Positions 8,140 to 16,828 of a DNA stretch of 64,000 nt are shown here, one piece after another; position 1 is the stretch's first letter, and every line of letters starts with the position of its first letter. This stretch comes from UPXZ01 sp047973025 (GTDB lineage: Bacteria; Bacteroidota; Bacteroidia; Bacteroidales; Paludibacteraceae), in assembly GCA_047973025.1 (NCBI GenBank), contig JBKEBE010000012.1:1-64000 (forward strand). The letters are read 5' to 3'. The position numbers were made by a program, and so were the translations under genes. The notes under the pieces are model-generated. The model made no database searches, was not told where the DNA came from, and saw nothing but the letters and a program-made list of their open reading frames with translations.

Positions 8140-10590
8140 TTAAAATTTAAAGCTATAACTGACTGAAGGTATAATCGGGAATAGCGTTACTTGTTTCAAA
8201 ACGCTCTTTTCTTTGTAGGTTTGCTCGTTTTTATCGTAGTATCCATCGTAAGATTGGTAAACCATAAACGGATTTTTCTGATTATAAGCGTTATAAACAC
8301 TTATGTTCCACGTGCGGATTCCTCGCTTTTTCTTTTTGTGAAAATTTACACCCACATCCATCCGGTGATAATCCGCGTAGCGGTAATTGTTCCTTGAACT
8401 GTAATGTGTCAATTGATTTCTGTAGTACAAATTCGAAGACGGAACTTCCGGTGCTTGGTATTTTTGTAAGCCCAATGTAGCGGTATTGCCGGTCGCATAG
8501 ACCCAATTGGCAGAAATGTCAATCCGGTCTGAAAATTTGTGCATGATGGTAAGGCTGAGATCGTGTCGGCGGTCGTATTTCGCGGGAAAAATACGTCCGA
8601 AATTCAGCTCTTGACCCGGTCGGTCAAATAACCGTTCTGTTTTAGACCACGTGTACCCAAGCCATCCGGTGGTATTGCCAAAAGAGCGTTGAGCTAAAAA
8701 TTCAACTCCATACGACCAACCTTTGCCCATCACTACTTTTTCTTCCCATCCGGACGAACTTCCCATGAAAGTAGCTCCGTCCTTGTATTCAATCAGATTG
8801 TCCATCGTCTTGTAATAGCCTTCAAGGGAGAAATCCAAAATATCGTTCAAGTTGTAAAAAGCCCCGACGGCATACTGGTGAGATTTCATCGGTTCAATAT
8901 TTCGAGTGGCGGGAACCCAAAGGTCGGTTGGTAAACTGATGCTGTTGTTGGAGAGCATGTGAATGTATTGCGACATACGCGCGTATCCGGCTTTGAACGA
9001 AAGTTTGTCGTTAACCAACACGCGAAGTCCCAATCGGGGTTCTAACGAAAAGTAATTTTTACCCCCGACATGAAATGTTGAGAAATGGATGCCCATGTTC
9101 GCTTTCAACCAGTCTGTCGCTGTGATATTATCCTCGACATAGGTCATTGTCTCATGCGCGTAGATATTACTGCCACCGATTATGGTATCTAACTGTATTG
9201 GGTCTCTCGAATCGTTTGAACTCAAGTATAAACTTGAAACGTCCGGTCTGAATGTGTGATAGGTGTAATTTGTTCCGAATTTCACATCATGAAAGGTGTT
9301 GGGTGAGTAGTCGAAATCTACTTTTAAGGAATAATCTTCAATGCCGGATCGATACCCCACTTTGAATTCTTCTTCCGTCTCATAAACCGGATCGCTTGTC
9401 CTATCTTCGTAATTCGAAACATATCCTACGTCCATGTGCGAACGGTAACGTGTGTAAGCTGCTGTGGTGTTCATAAACAGTTTATTGGTCAACAGGTGGT
9501 TCCATCGTAGCGCGACGATGGCGTTTCCCCAGTCCCAATTCATTTTCATCCATTCGCTCGATGCCTTGTCCGGCGTATCCGAGTCGCCGGTTCTGAATTT
9601 TGTATATACGGCATCATCGCCAAGGTAAGCGCTGAGATAAAGTTTATCTTTGTCAGAGAACTTGTGCGTGAATTTGGCATTCAGGTCGTAAAAATAGTAG
9701 CCTCCGATAATAGGATTTCCTGTTTCTTGTTCCGAATAATAGCGAATAAAAGGTTGCGTCAATATATCGATGTAGGTTCTTCTCGCCGAAAGATTAAAAG
9801 TGGTCTTTTCTCGGACAATGGGACCTTCAACATTAATCTTCGATGAAATTACACCAACACTTACATTCCCATGATAATTTTTATCATCGCCGTCTTTCAT
9901 CCGTACATCAACAACCGAAGAAAGTCTGCCGCCAAATCGGGCGGGAAAACTTCCTTTGTACAGTGTTACATTTTTTACCGCGTCGGTATTGAAAGCAGAG
10001 AAAAATCCGAACATGTGATTGACATTGTACATGGGAATTCCATCCAGCAACATCAAATTTTGGTCAGGTCCCCCGCCGCGAACGTATAATCCCGCCGAAC
10101 CTTCGGTCCCGGACTGAACACCCGGTAGCAGTTGCAAGGCTTTGATTAAGTCGTTTTCACCGAGTAGGGTAGGGATGTTTTTTATTTGTTCTATCGGTAC
10201 TTCAATGGCACTCATCTGTGATCCTTGTACGCCTAATTCACTTCTTCGCCCAATGACGGTTACTTCTTTCAACGAAATGCTGGAACTCAACCGGATGTTG
10301 ATTACCGTATCCTTGTGGAGTGAAAAATTAACCCTTTCCGGTGTAAATCCTACATAGTTGTAGGTCAGCGCTACATCTCCGGCAGGCAATGTAATGGAGT
10401 AATGTCCGAAATTGTTGGATACTGTTCCTTTTTGGGATATTTCGTCAAAAACAGACGCGCTGATTAAGGTTTCTCCGTTTGTTTCATCTGTGATGAAGCC
10501 GTTTATGGTGTAACGCTGCGCGAATGTGTCTGTTGGATAGAAGCATGTACCTGCAATGCATAAAAGAAATACGTAGAATGATTGTCTCAT
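8140..10590 (-). CDS. TonB-dependent receptor with carboxypeptidase-like N-terminal domain
   Basis: Outer-membrane active transporter of 816 aa from the ATG at 10590. A TTG 30 bp upstream would put residues before a clear signal peptide (MRQSFYVFLLCIAGTCFYP). Order: signal; CarboxypepD_reg-like beta-sandwich (about 25-110, YTINGFITDETNGETL); plug domain (about 120-230) with GVQSGTEGSAGLYVRGGGPD and LLDGIPMYN; 22-strand barrel ending in an aromatic Phe (SYSFKF). No SusC-type long region is present; with DUF4249 downstream it forms a two-gene uptake unit. Ligand cannot be inferred. Confidence 0.9.
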   Translation of the reverse strand: MRQSFYVFLLCIAGTCFYPTDTFAQRYTINGFITDETNGETLISASVFDEISQKGTVSNNFGHYSITLPAGDVALTYNYVGFTPERVNFSLHKDTVINIRLSSSISLKEVTVIGRRSELGVQGSQMSAIEVPIEQIKNIPTLLGENDLIKALQLLPGVQSGTEGSAGLYVRGGGPDQNLMLLDGIPMYNVNHMFGFFSAFNTDAVKNVTLYKGSFPARFGGRLSSVVDVRMKDGDDKNYHGNVSVGVISSKINVEGPIVREKTTFNLSARRTYIDILTQPFIRYYSEQETGNPIIGGYYFYDLNAKFTHKFSDKDKLYLSAYLGDDAVYTKFRTGDSDTPDKASSEWMKMNWDWGNAIVALRWNHLLTNKLFMNTTAAYTRYRSHMDVGYVSNYEDRTSDPVYETEEEFKVGYRSGIEDYSLKVDFDYSPNTFHDVKFGTNYTYHTFRPDVSSLYLSSNDSRDPIQLDTIIGGSNIYAHETMTYVEDNITATDWLKANMGIHFSTFHVGGKNYFSLEPRLGLRVLVNDKLSFKAGYARMSQYIHMLSNNSISLPTDLWVPATRNIEPMKSHQYAVGAFYNLNDILDFSLEGYYKTMDNLIEYKDGATFMGSSSGWEEKVVMGKGWSYGVEFLAQRSFGNTTGWLGYTWSKTERLFDRPGQELNFGRIFPAKYDRRHDLSLTIMHKFSDRIDISANWVYATGNTATLGLQKYQAPEVPSSNLYYRNQLTHYSSRNNYRYADYHRMDVGVNFHKKKKRGIRTWNISVYNAYNQKNPFMVYQSYDGYYDKNEQTYKEKSVLKQVTLFPIIPSVSYSFKF

Positions 10591-10624
10591 GTTGGATAGC
10601 GTGAGTTGCGAGTTTATCAAGGTA

Positions 10625-10632
10625 CAAAAATA
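10625..10632 (-). promoter_or_regulatory. Candidate -7 element for the TonB receptor operon
   Basis: Reads TATTTTTG on the minus strand, about 35 bp upstream of the ATG at 10590. It supports that ATG over the TTG at 10620, which would be almost at the transcription start. Confidence 0.4.
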
Positions 10633-10834
10633 GCAAAAATGTAAAATAAACAGACTTCGTGTTGATGAATTTTATTGAAATACGTCTATATCGAACTTTG
10701 TTACGAGTTGAAAACGCTACGGATTAATGATAAGTGTTTTGTTTTACTTGCCTATAAACATCCCACATCGAAAAAGGTTGCTTCTATTAAATAATTTCCG
10801 GAGTTAATTTATTCATTCTTTACGAAAGAACATA

Positions 10835-10842
10835 TATCTTTG
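10835..10842 (+). promoter_or_regulatory. -7 element abutting the DUF4126 start
   Basis: TATCTTTG ends one base before the first ATG of the gene. Transcription would begin around 10846-10850, at or inside the run of three ATG codons, suggesting a leaderless mRNA. Confidence 0.5.
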
Positions 10843-10843
10843 T

Positions 10844-11428
10844 ATGATGATGAACGCAGAAATAATTACAGCCGTAGCATTAGGAATTGGATTAAGTGCC
10901 AGCGTAGGCTTTCGAGTTTTTATACCCATGTTGGTTGCCGGTATTGCTACTCATTTCAATATTATTCCTGTGTCCGAAAGTTTTCAGTGGATTGGAAGCT
11001 TACCCGCTATGCTTACTTTTGGTGTTGCTGCTGTCGTTGAAGTGCTGGCTTATTATATTCCATTGGTTGATAACTTGTTGGATACCGTTACTACGCCTTT
11101 GGCGGTTGCCGCGGGAACGTTGTTGATGACTTCTACTCTTCCTGTTGATAATGAATTGTTGAAATGGATTATGGGATTCGTTGTAGGTGGTGGTGCGGCT
11201 GCTACTATGCAAGGCGGTAGCGTGCTTTCAAGACTTTCGTCTGCCAAGTTTACTGCCGGAACAGCCAATCCTGTAGTTTCAACCGGTGAAAATGTTGCCG
11301 CGCTGGGCTCGTCGGTCGCGGTTCTTTTTATTCCGATTATTGTGGCTACTATTTTTGTAATTATCGCTATAATCATCTTTGTGAAGATGTACAGATGGCG
11401 GAGTAAGAAGCGAAATACGGCCTTTTGA
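10844..11428 (+). CDS. DUF4126 membrane protein
   Basis: 194-aa membrane protein with about five hydrophobic segments (near 7-30, 45-65, 80-97, 103-120 and 155-180). The N-terminal GIGLSASVGFRVFIPMLV and the LPVDNELLKWIMGFVVGGGAAATMQG block resemble DUF4126 proteins, which have no established function. Three consecutive ATG codons (10844, 10847, 10850) are possible starts. The third is favoured by the promoter position, since transcription likely begins at or after the first. C-terminus is short and basic. Confidence 0.75.
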   Translation: MMMNAEIITAVALGIGLSASVGFRVFIPMLVAGIATHFNIIPVSESFQWIGSLPAMLTFGVAAVVEVLAYYIPLVDNLLDTVTTPLAVAAGTLLMTSTLPVDNELLKWIMGFVVGGGAAATMQGGSVLSRLSSAKFTAGTANPVVSTGENVAALGSSVAVLFIPIIVATIFVIIAIIIFVKMYRWRSKKRNTAF

Positions 11429-11771
11429 TTTGCTTTGTAGCATAAAGTCATGAACTTACGTTAAGTTTAATACGACTTAGTAAAGTATATGTCAAGTATA
11501 ACTAAATAGTGACTATTGTACGGTAAAGATCAATCATCTGTGCCGGACATTGTGGTATAAAAACAGGCACAGAATTCCCAAGCCACCTCAATGACAGGTA
11601 TATAATCTAAAAGAATTATTATTTGTCTCTAATTAAATCAGTATATAACAAGTCAATTGAAGCGTTCACTTTGAATACAGGTAATCACAACACAGGAAAA
11701 AGGATTTGTCTTGTGAAACTTAATAAATAAATGTTTACGATTGTATTTAGTCCTAAAATAATATTAATTTT
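11429..11771. other. Non-coding stretch
   Basis: AT-rich with no convincing frame. It holds one inverted repeat, CTGTGCC (11538-11544) and GGCACAG (11566-11572), with a 21-nt loop and no T run, so it is not a clear terminator. The word CTTGTGAAACTT near 11708 resembles part of a repeat seen upstream of 45592 and 60569. Confidence 0.4.
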
Positions 11772-11803
11772 TTTGAGATTAAATTCACTTTTTTATACTT
11801 TTG
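11772..11803 (+). promoter_or_regulatory. Complete Bacteroidetes-type promoter
   Basis: TTTG (11772-11775), 20-bp spacer, TACTTTTG (11796-11803). Both elements match. It points into a gene-poor region and would start a roughly 200-nt RNA ending at the hairpin at 11977-12013. Confidence 0.5.
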
Positions 11804-11840
11804 CACCTGAATTTTATTGTACAGTATTTCTTTGATTTTT

Positions 11841-11975
11841 ATGTATATACTTCAACTATATGAAACGAAATCGAAAGAAAACAAATGTTTTGATGGAATA
11901 GTTAAATTTAAGGGTTACATTAAAAAGAAGATTTTCTGCCGGACTATATTGTCATCGATAATCAGGATAAAATAA
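11841..11975 (+). CDS. Possible 44-aa small protein
   Basis: An ATG frame of 44 codons lies inside the compact promoter-terminator unit. The TAA stop (11973-11975) is one base before the left arm of the terminator. The product is basic (about 11 Lys/Arg), with a hydrophobic C-terminal part ending TILSSIIRIK. No family is recognised. The AT-rich composition makes a chance frame possible, and the transcript may instead be a non-coding RNA. Confidence 0.3.
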   Translation: MYILQLYETKSKENKCFDGIVKFKGYIKKKIFCRTILSSIIRIK

Positions 11976-11976
11976 T

Positions 11977-12013
11977 CTGACAAAGGCTTGTACAAACCGT
12001 TGTCAGTTTTTTT
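11977..12013 (+). terminator. Rho-independent terminator of the compact unit
   Basis: CTGACAA (11977-11983) pairs with TTGTCAG (12000-12006), followed by seven T. The loop can form an inner GG/CC-closed helix around TTGTACAA. Confidence 0.55.
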
Positions 12014-12024
12014 ATAGAGATAAC

Positions 12025-12411
12025 GTGAATAGTCCTATTTTTTACTACCCCAAAATTATCCGGCATAGTCAATTGCATCATTTAGTAAGAATGACAAAAT
12101 ATCTGATGTGGATTTTGTGTTTTGTCAAATTTACAAGTACAAATTCTAAGAAAATAAATTTCTCGCTTCTTGCAGCATCAATCATCGGGTTTCGCTCAAC
12201 GATAAAGATGCTCATTGCATGACAAGGTGTTCAATCTTCTCATTCCCTATTTAAAAGAGAGTTGGACATTAAAAATCCTTACTTCATTGTCATGTCTTAT
12301 GCAGACGAAAATCAGATAGTTGTTTTTACAAACATCAGTTCTTTTTTTTACATAGAAACTCGCAAGAAGATTGATGATTCTTACTTTATGCGAATAGAGA
12401 AATCGATGTAA
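12025..12411 (+). pseudogene. Possible decayed reading frame
   Basis: One frame runs from a GTG at 12025 to TAA at 12409-12411 with a single internal stop (TGA, 12220-12222). The part after the stop (62 codons) looks more protein-like, for example NPYFIVMSYADENQIVVF and SSFFYIETRKKIDDSYF. No family is recognised, there is no promoter or ribosome-binding signal, and the first half is low-quality. It may be a gene remnant or chance. Confidence 0.2.
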
Positions 12412-12487
12412 TCGAAATTAACTATTCTTTTGTGGATAAAAGACATTGAATAGCAGCAAAAACGAAACAAACTATAAAACCAAAAAA

Positions 12488-12495
12488 TATCTTTG
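12488..12495 (+). promoter_or_regulatory. -7 element for the secreted repeat protein gene
   Basis: TATCTTTG ends five bases before the ATG at 12501. A start site near 12499 would leave a leader of only a few bases. Confidence 0.5.
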
Positions 12496-12500
12496 TAAAA

Positions 12501-13988
12501 ATGAAAAAAAAAACAATTCTCTTTTTTGTCCTCTCTGTAATAGGGATACTCTTTTCGTGGACTCTTCAAGCTCAAGTAACCATTGGCAGTAATGTTGAAC
12601 CGGATGCCGATGCGCTGTTGGATCTAAAAAATACAGCTAATCCTGAAGCTTCTACCAAGGGGTTGCTACTACCTCGCGTTGAACTTAACTCCACAGAGTT
12701 AGCATCGCCACTTACTGCTCACGTAAAAGGGATGGCGGTATATAACACGACAACCAAAAATAATGTAAGTCCGGGATATTACTTCAACGATGGGGCAAAA
12801 TGGATTCGAATTGCAGATGAATCAAAGGGAGCTTGGTACGCGGTAACCACCGGTACGGTAGCTACTGACATCACTCAAGATATTTACCAGATGGGAAGTG
12901 TGGGTATTGGAACAAGTAACATGGATGCCTCGGCTATCATCAATATGTCTGAAGTTAACGATAAAGGTATCCTTGCGCCTAAAGTGGCTCTTACAAGTTC
13001 CACTGATCAGACAACCATTTTATCCCCCGCTACTGGACTTTTCGTGTACAATACCGGAGAAGCAGGATTGGCTTTCAAAGGTCATGTGTATTGGGATGGG
13101 ACAGAATGGAAAGCAATAGAAGCTTCGACTTCCATTTCTCCCGAGATTGCCACATTAGAATGTTCAACAGCCGTGCTCTCGCCATCAGCGTATAAAAAAG
13201 ACTCCGCGTTTACCGGTAACCTTAAGATAACCTACACCGATGGAAACGGGGGGACTTACGGTCCGGGTACTTCCACCACAGTAAACGGACTTACATTTAC
13301 GCTCCGCCCCGGTAAACTGGAATACGGAGCAGGAGAATTGGTGTTTTCTGTTACCGGAACAGCGACTAACAGTAACGATATGGTACTGCCAATAACCACT
13401 TCTTTGATTCCATTCTTGACCTCAACTCAAGCTTGTTCTACAACTATTTTCAACCAAACTTCTGCCGATATTAAAAGTGTAGCGGCAGTAGGATATGCCA
13501 CTTTGAATACGGACGCGAACGGTGTAGTGGGGCATGCCTTCAAACTTTCCACTCCCGACGGGAAATATGCCGTGAGAGTGTGGTTTCATACGTCAACGCC
13601 TACCACAAAGGTAAGACCAAACGTACAATTATACAACAATACAGGTTCGGAAAAGACACTGTACTATAATTACAGTACTGTTTATGGTGGCGTTATCGCT
13701 GAAACCGGTATTTTTACCATACCGGCAGCGGTTTGGGGAGGTGACAGAGATACAGGTAGCACATGGTACGAGCAGACATCATCAACTTCAAATAACGGTT
13801 ATTTGGGAAACGAAGGCATCATGGACGGTGATAACTCGGGACCGGAGTATAGACGCTACTCGTGGATCGACAACAGTACTTCCAAAGTGGAATATACGGT
13901 TCTTGTCTATGCAGGTTCTCCCGACGGGGGCAGTACTGCTCCGTACAACACAAAAATATTTATCAAAATAGAGCAGGTAACTGCGTAG
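12501..13988 (+). CDS. Secreted protein with two N-terminal repeat modules
   Basis: 495-aa exported protein with a signal peptide (about 1-25, cleavage near LQAQ). The N-terminal part contains two related modules. The first (about 26-105) carries VTIGSNVEPDADALLDLK, GLLLPRVELNST and GMAVYNTTTK. The second (about 133-205) carries VGIGTSNMDASAIINM, GILAPKVALTSS and GLFVYNT. This duplicated start is common in large Bacteroidetes surface proteins of unknown function. The remaining 290 residues are rich in Thr, Ser and Gly with a beta-sheet pattern, contain only two Cys (near 220 and 312), and show no recognised domain or clear sorting signal. It appears to be transcribed alone. Confidence 0.75.
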   Translation: MKKKTILFFVLSVIGILFSWTLQAQVTIGSNVEPDADALLDLKNTANPEASTKGLLLPRVELNSTELASPLTAHVKGMAVYNTTTKNNVSPGYYFNDGAKWIRIADESKGAWYAVTTGTVATDITQDIYQMGSVGIGTSNMDASAIINMSEVNDKGILAPKVALTSSTDQTTILSPATGLFVYNTGEAGLAFKGHVYWDGTEWKAIEASTSISPEIATLECSTAVLSPSAYKKDSAFTGNLKITYTDGNGGTYGPGTSTTVNGLTFTLRPGKLEYGAGELVFSVTGTATNSNDMVLPITTSLIPFLTSTQACSTTIFNQTSADIKSVAAVGYATLNTDANGVVGHAFKLSTPDGKYAVRVWFHTSTPTTKVRPNVQLYNNTGSEKTLYYNYSTVYGGVIAETGIFTIPAAVWGGDRDTGSTWYEQTSSTSNNGYLGNEGIMDGDNSGPEYRRYSWIDNSTSKVEYTVLVYAGSPDGGSTAPYNTKIFIKIEQVTA

Positions 13989-14126
13989 TAAAATTTAACT
14001 CGACATAATATTTTGTAATTACCCAACCTCTCTTCAATTCAGAGAACGACCCGGATGAAATTTAGCGTTGTTGTCATCAAATAAACATAAAGCAGAGAGA
14101 GCCATTGGGCAAAAAGTTGATACAAG

Positions 14127-14163
14127 AAAATAAAAACCCCTTACAACAGATTGTTGTAAGGGG
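14127..14163 (-). terminator. Strong terminator of the coiled-coil protein gene
   Basis: CCCCTTACAACA (14137-14148) and TGTTGTAAGGGG (14152-14163) form a perfect 12-bp stem with a 3-nt loop. On the minus strand it is followed by TTTTTATTTTC, so it acts for the leftward gene. Confidence 0.78.
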
Positions 14164-14215
14164 ATGTAAACAGAACATTATTAAGGTTTGGGGGTTTATG
14201 CTTGTATTTCTTTTA

Positions 14216-15148
14216 TTAGCTTAGCTTTTGTTTAGCCTTTTCGGCATCGCGTTGTGCTTTCTCAACTTTTTTTTGCGCTTTCTCCGCGTCCTTGCGTATT
14301 TTCTGAGCATCTTTGGCAACTTTCTTTTGCGCTTTCTCCGCATCTTTTCTTGCTTTATCAATCTGCTTTTGTGCTTTAGCTGCTTCGATATCGGCTTTCT
14401 TTTGTGCTTTAGCTGTCTCCTTTTCAGCTTTTAAGCGTGCTTTTTCAGCAGTTTGATTAGCCTTATCTATTTTTTGTTGCGCTTTGGCTGCTTCTTTAGC
14501 CGCTTTTTCTTCCGATTTTTCTTTTTGTTGTTGTGCTTTAGCGTTGGCTTCGTCTATCCTTTTTTGTGCTTTTTCGGCTTCTAATCGCGCTTTCTCGGCA
14601 CGTTTAGCTGCTTCCTCGTTTTGTTTGTCAATTTTTTCCTGTGCTTTTTGCGCCTTCTCTGTTGCCTTTTCAGTAGCTTCGTTTGCTTTTTCTATTTCTT
14701 TTTGAACTTTCTCGGTATTTTTTTGCGCTTTCTCTGCTTCTTTTTGCATTTTCTCTGCTTCTTCTAATTTTTGCTTTTGTTCCTTCAAATAAGCGTCCTG
14801 TTCGGCTTTTACATGCTTATTAAACGCTTCTCTATGTTCGACGTTTTTAGTGTAAGGAGTTTCACTCTTCATTTCAATTTCGATTTGTTTGGCGTTATTC
14901 AAATCGATGTCGATAAATTTTTCCGGAATAGTAGAGACAGTTAGCCAATGACCATTTTCTTCGTAGATATACGCATCTTTTGTTAGATCATAATACATGT
15001 TTTGATCCGGTAAAAAAATGTGGGTAGTTTTAGAACTATAGCCATTTACGTTTGCCCAAGGTGGAACCGAAGCTGTAGAGTGAAAGGGTAATACAAACAA
15101 AGCTATTATTGATAAAATTCCGGTAAAGATGAATTTTTTTGTTTTCAT
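14216..15148 (-). CDS. Exported Lys/Ala/Glu-rich coiled-coil protein
   Basis: 310 aa from the ATG at 15148, which begins a signal peptide (MKTKKFIFTGILSIIALFVL). Upstream in-frame Met codons would put 12-26 residues before it. After a short globular part (about 28-105, with PPWANVNGYSSKTTHIFLPD and a segment like YEENGHWLTV) come about 190 residues built of imperfect repeats around EKAQKK, DAEKAQKK and EKANEATEK. These predict a long continuous alpha-helical coiled coil. TolA-like spacers and periplasmic scaffolds look similar, but no family is assigned. A strong terminator follows. No TAnnTTTG element was found on this strand. Confidence 0.7.
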   Translation of the reverse strand: MKTKKFIFTGILSIIALFVLPFHSTASVPPWANVNGYSSKTTHIFLPDQNMYYDLTKDAYIYEENGHWLTVSTIPEKFIDIDLNNAKQIEIEMKSETPYTKNVEHREAFNKHVKAEQDAYLKEQKQKLEEAEKMQKEAEKAQKNTEKVQKEIEKANEATEKATEKAQKAQEKIDKQNEEAAKRAEKARLEAEKAQKRIDEANAKAQQQKEKSEEKAAKEAAKAQQKIDKANQTAEKARLKAEKETAKAQKKADIEAAKAQKQIDKARKDAEKAQKKVAKDAQKIRKDAEKAQKKVEKAQRDAEKAKQKLS

Positions 15149-15385
15149 TCGTATAATATATTGTATTTTTGCATTGAAAATATGCATCTCAAATTTGATG
15201 CCAGAAAAACCTCTTTCTAAATACACACGTTTTTTATATCCAATAGTTGGGGCATTTATGTAATTAATCTTGAAAAAACTATTAACTTTGTTATACTCAA
15301 TTAAAAGCTGTATTTGATGTGTTCTTCTTACCTTTGTTTTCTGTTTTGGGTAAAAGATATTTTTTATATCAACAAAAATTGACCG

Positions 15386-15805
15386 GTGAATACATTCGAA
15401 GGAGTCAGAGTTTTCAAACTGCCATTTGACCGATTTAAGAACGGTGCGGCGGTTACTATTCCCGGATTAGGAATTTTTGTAGGAAAGGGTCATGAGAATG
15501 ATTTGGACTTAATTCGCCATGAATTTGGTCATATTCTGCAATTTCGCAAGTGGGGATTTCGGCTTTTTTGGAAACACATAGCGGCTGATAGTCTGAAAAG
15601 TGCTAAAAATGCTTTGACCAATCGACAGCACATGCAGACTTGGACGGAATGGTCTGCGAATAGACTCGCTTATGACTATTTCCAACAACCGGAAGACTGG
15701 GATATGTTAAATTTTCCGATAAAACCGTCCGCCGACAATTTGGGCGTGAAACCCAAATTTGCGAGAAATAATGAAGCGTTCGAAGAAAAATGGTTAGATG
15801 CCTGA
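15386..15805 (+). CDS. Small HEXXH protein (putative metallopeptidase-like)
   Basis: 139 aa from a GTG start; a TGA two codons upstream in frame excludes a longer product. It contains HEFGH (45-49) and, 38 residues later, the segment TWTEWSANRLAY with Glu88. This is the arrangement of a compact gluzincin-type zinc site (HEXXH plus a downstream Glu helix). There is no signal peptide or membrane segment. It lies 33 bp upstream of the manA ATG in the same direction, so the two may be cotranscribed. Proteolytic activity is not shown by the sequence; a structural or inactive zinc protein is equally possible. Confidence 0.65.
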   Translation: MNTFEGVRVFKLPFDRFKNGAAVTIPGLGIFVGKGHENDLDLIRHEFGHILQFRKWGFRLFWKHIAADSLKSAKNALTNRQHMQTWTEWSANRLAYDYFQQPEDWDMLNFPIKPSADNLGVKPKFARNNEAFEEKWLDA

Positions 15806-15838
15806 TTTTGTTTGATTCATTTAAACTGTCATATAGTT

Positions 15839-16810
15839 ATGTACCCTTTAAAATTTCAACCCATCGTCAAAGACAAAATCTGGGGTGGCGATAAATTAGA
15901 AAAACTATACGGAAAAAATGCCGATGGACTTCCCAATATCGGTGAAAGCTGGGAACTTTCCGGATACCCTACGGATGTTTCCGTTGTAGCAAACGGCTAT
16001 TTAGTGGGAAAAACGCTTCAAGAACTGCTCGACACCTACAAAGAGCAGTTGGTGGGGAGACGTGTTTTCCAACGATTTGGAAATTCGTTTCCGTTGCTCT
16101 TTAAGTTGATTCACGCGGAAGATGATTTGTCCATTCAGGTACACCCGAATGACGAGACTGCCCGAAAAAAACACAATTCGCTCGGAAAAACGGAGATGTG
16201 GTATGTCTTGCATGCTGAACCCAAAGCCGAACTTATCGTCGGCTTCAATGAAGACTTGACCAAAGAACAGTATGCTGAAGCGTTAAAAACCGGAAAAATT
16301 GAAGAACTGATGCAAAAAGTACCTGTTGAAGCAGGAGACGTATTTTTCATTCCTGCCGGATTGGTGCACGCTATAGGGAAAGGTATTGTCGTTGCCGAGA
16401 TTCAGGAATCCAGCGATGCGACTTATCGAATTTATGACTTCAATCGCAAAGATGATAAAGGGAACGAGCGTGAACTTCACACCGATTTAGCGCTGGAGGC
16501 AATTGATTTCACTGCCACTAAAAATCCGAAGCAAGTCTATACTCCTGTGTTGAACGAAACGGTTCAATTGGTTAAATGCCCTTATTTTACCACAAACCTA
16601 TTGGAATTAGACAAAAAACTAACGTTACCGTATAACCTGACTGAAACATTTGTAGTCTATATGTGTCTCGAAGGGAGCTTTGAAATATCCGGAGCAACGG
16701 CAAATGTGTTGGTCGAAAAAGGCGAAACCGTGATGCTTCCCGCCGGCATGAAATATCCGACCTTAAGCCCTAACGGAAAAGCTAAAATCTTGGAAGTATT
16801 TATTGATTAG
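15839..16810 (+). CDS. manA: Mannose-6-phosphate isomerase, type I
   Basis: Zinc enzyme interconverting fructose-6-phosphate and mannose-6-phosphate. 323 aa from the ATG at 15839; an in-frame TTG at 15812 precedes the conserved start MYPLKFQPI and is unlikely. Cupin-fold motifs visible: WGGDKLEKLYG near the N-terminus, IQVHPND with zinc ligands, GKTEMWYVL, and DVFFIPAGLVHAIG in the second half. It supplies mannose-6-phosphate upstream of the GDP-mannose branch whose guanylyltransferase lies at 40170-41246. rlmB follows 18 bp later. Confidence 0.93.
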   Translation: MYPLKFQPIVKDKIWGGDKLEKLYGKNADGLPNIGESWELSGYPTDVSVVANGYLVGKTLQELLDTYKEQLVGRRVFQRFGNSFPLLFKLIHAEDDLSIQVHPNDETARKKHNSLGKTEMWYVLHAEPKAELIVGFNEDLTKEQYAEALKTGKIEELMQKVPVEAGDVFFIPAGLVHAIGKGIVVAEIQESSDATYRIYDFNRKDDKGNERELHTDLALEAIDFTATKNPKQVYTPVLNETVQLVKCPYFTTNLLELDKKLTLPYNLTETFVVYMCLEGSFEISGATANVLVEKGETVMLPAGMKYPTLSPNGKAKILEVFID

Positions 16811-16828
16811 AATCGATAAGAAAAACAA

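Noticed and set aside
11538..11572. Hairpin CTGTGCC/GGCACAG as a terminator for the DUF4126 gene
   Set aside because: No T tract follows on either strand and the loop is 21 nt.
15164..15171. TATTTTTG on the plus strand as promoter for the HEXXH gene
   Set aside because: More than 200 bp upstream of the start, with a 22-bp spacer to the nearest TTTG; may be chance in AT-rich DNA.
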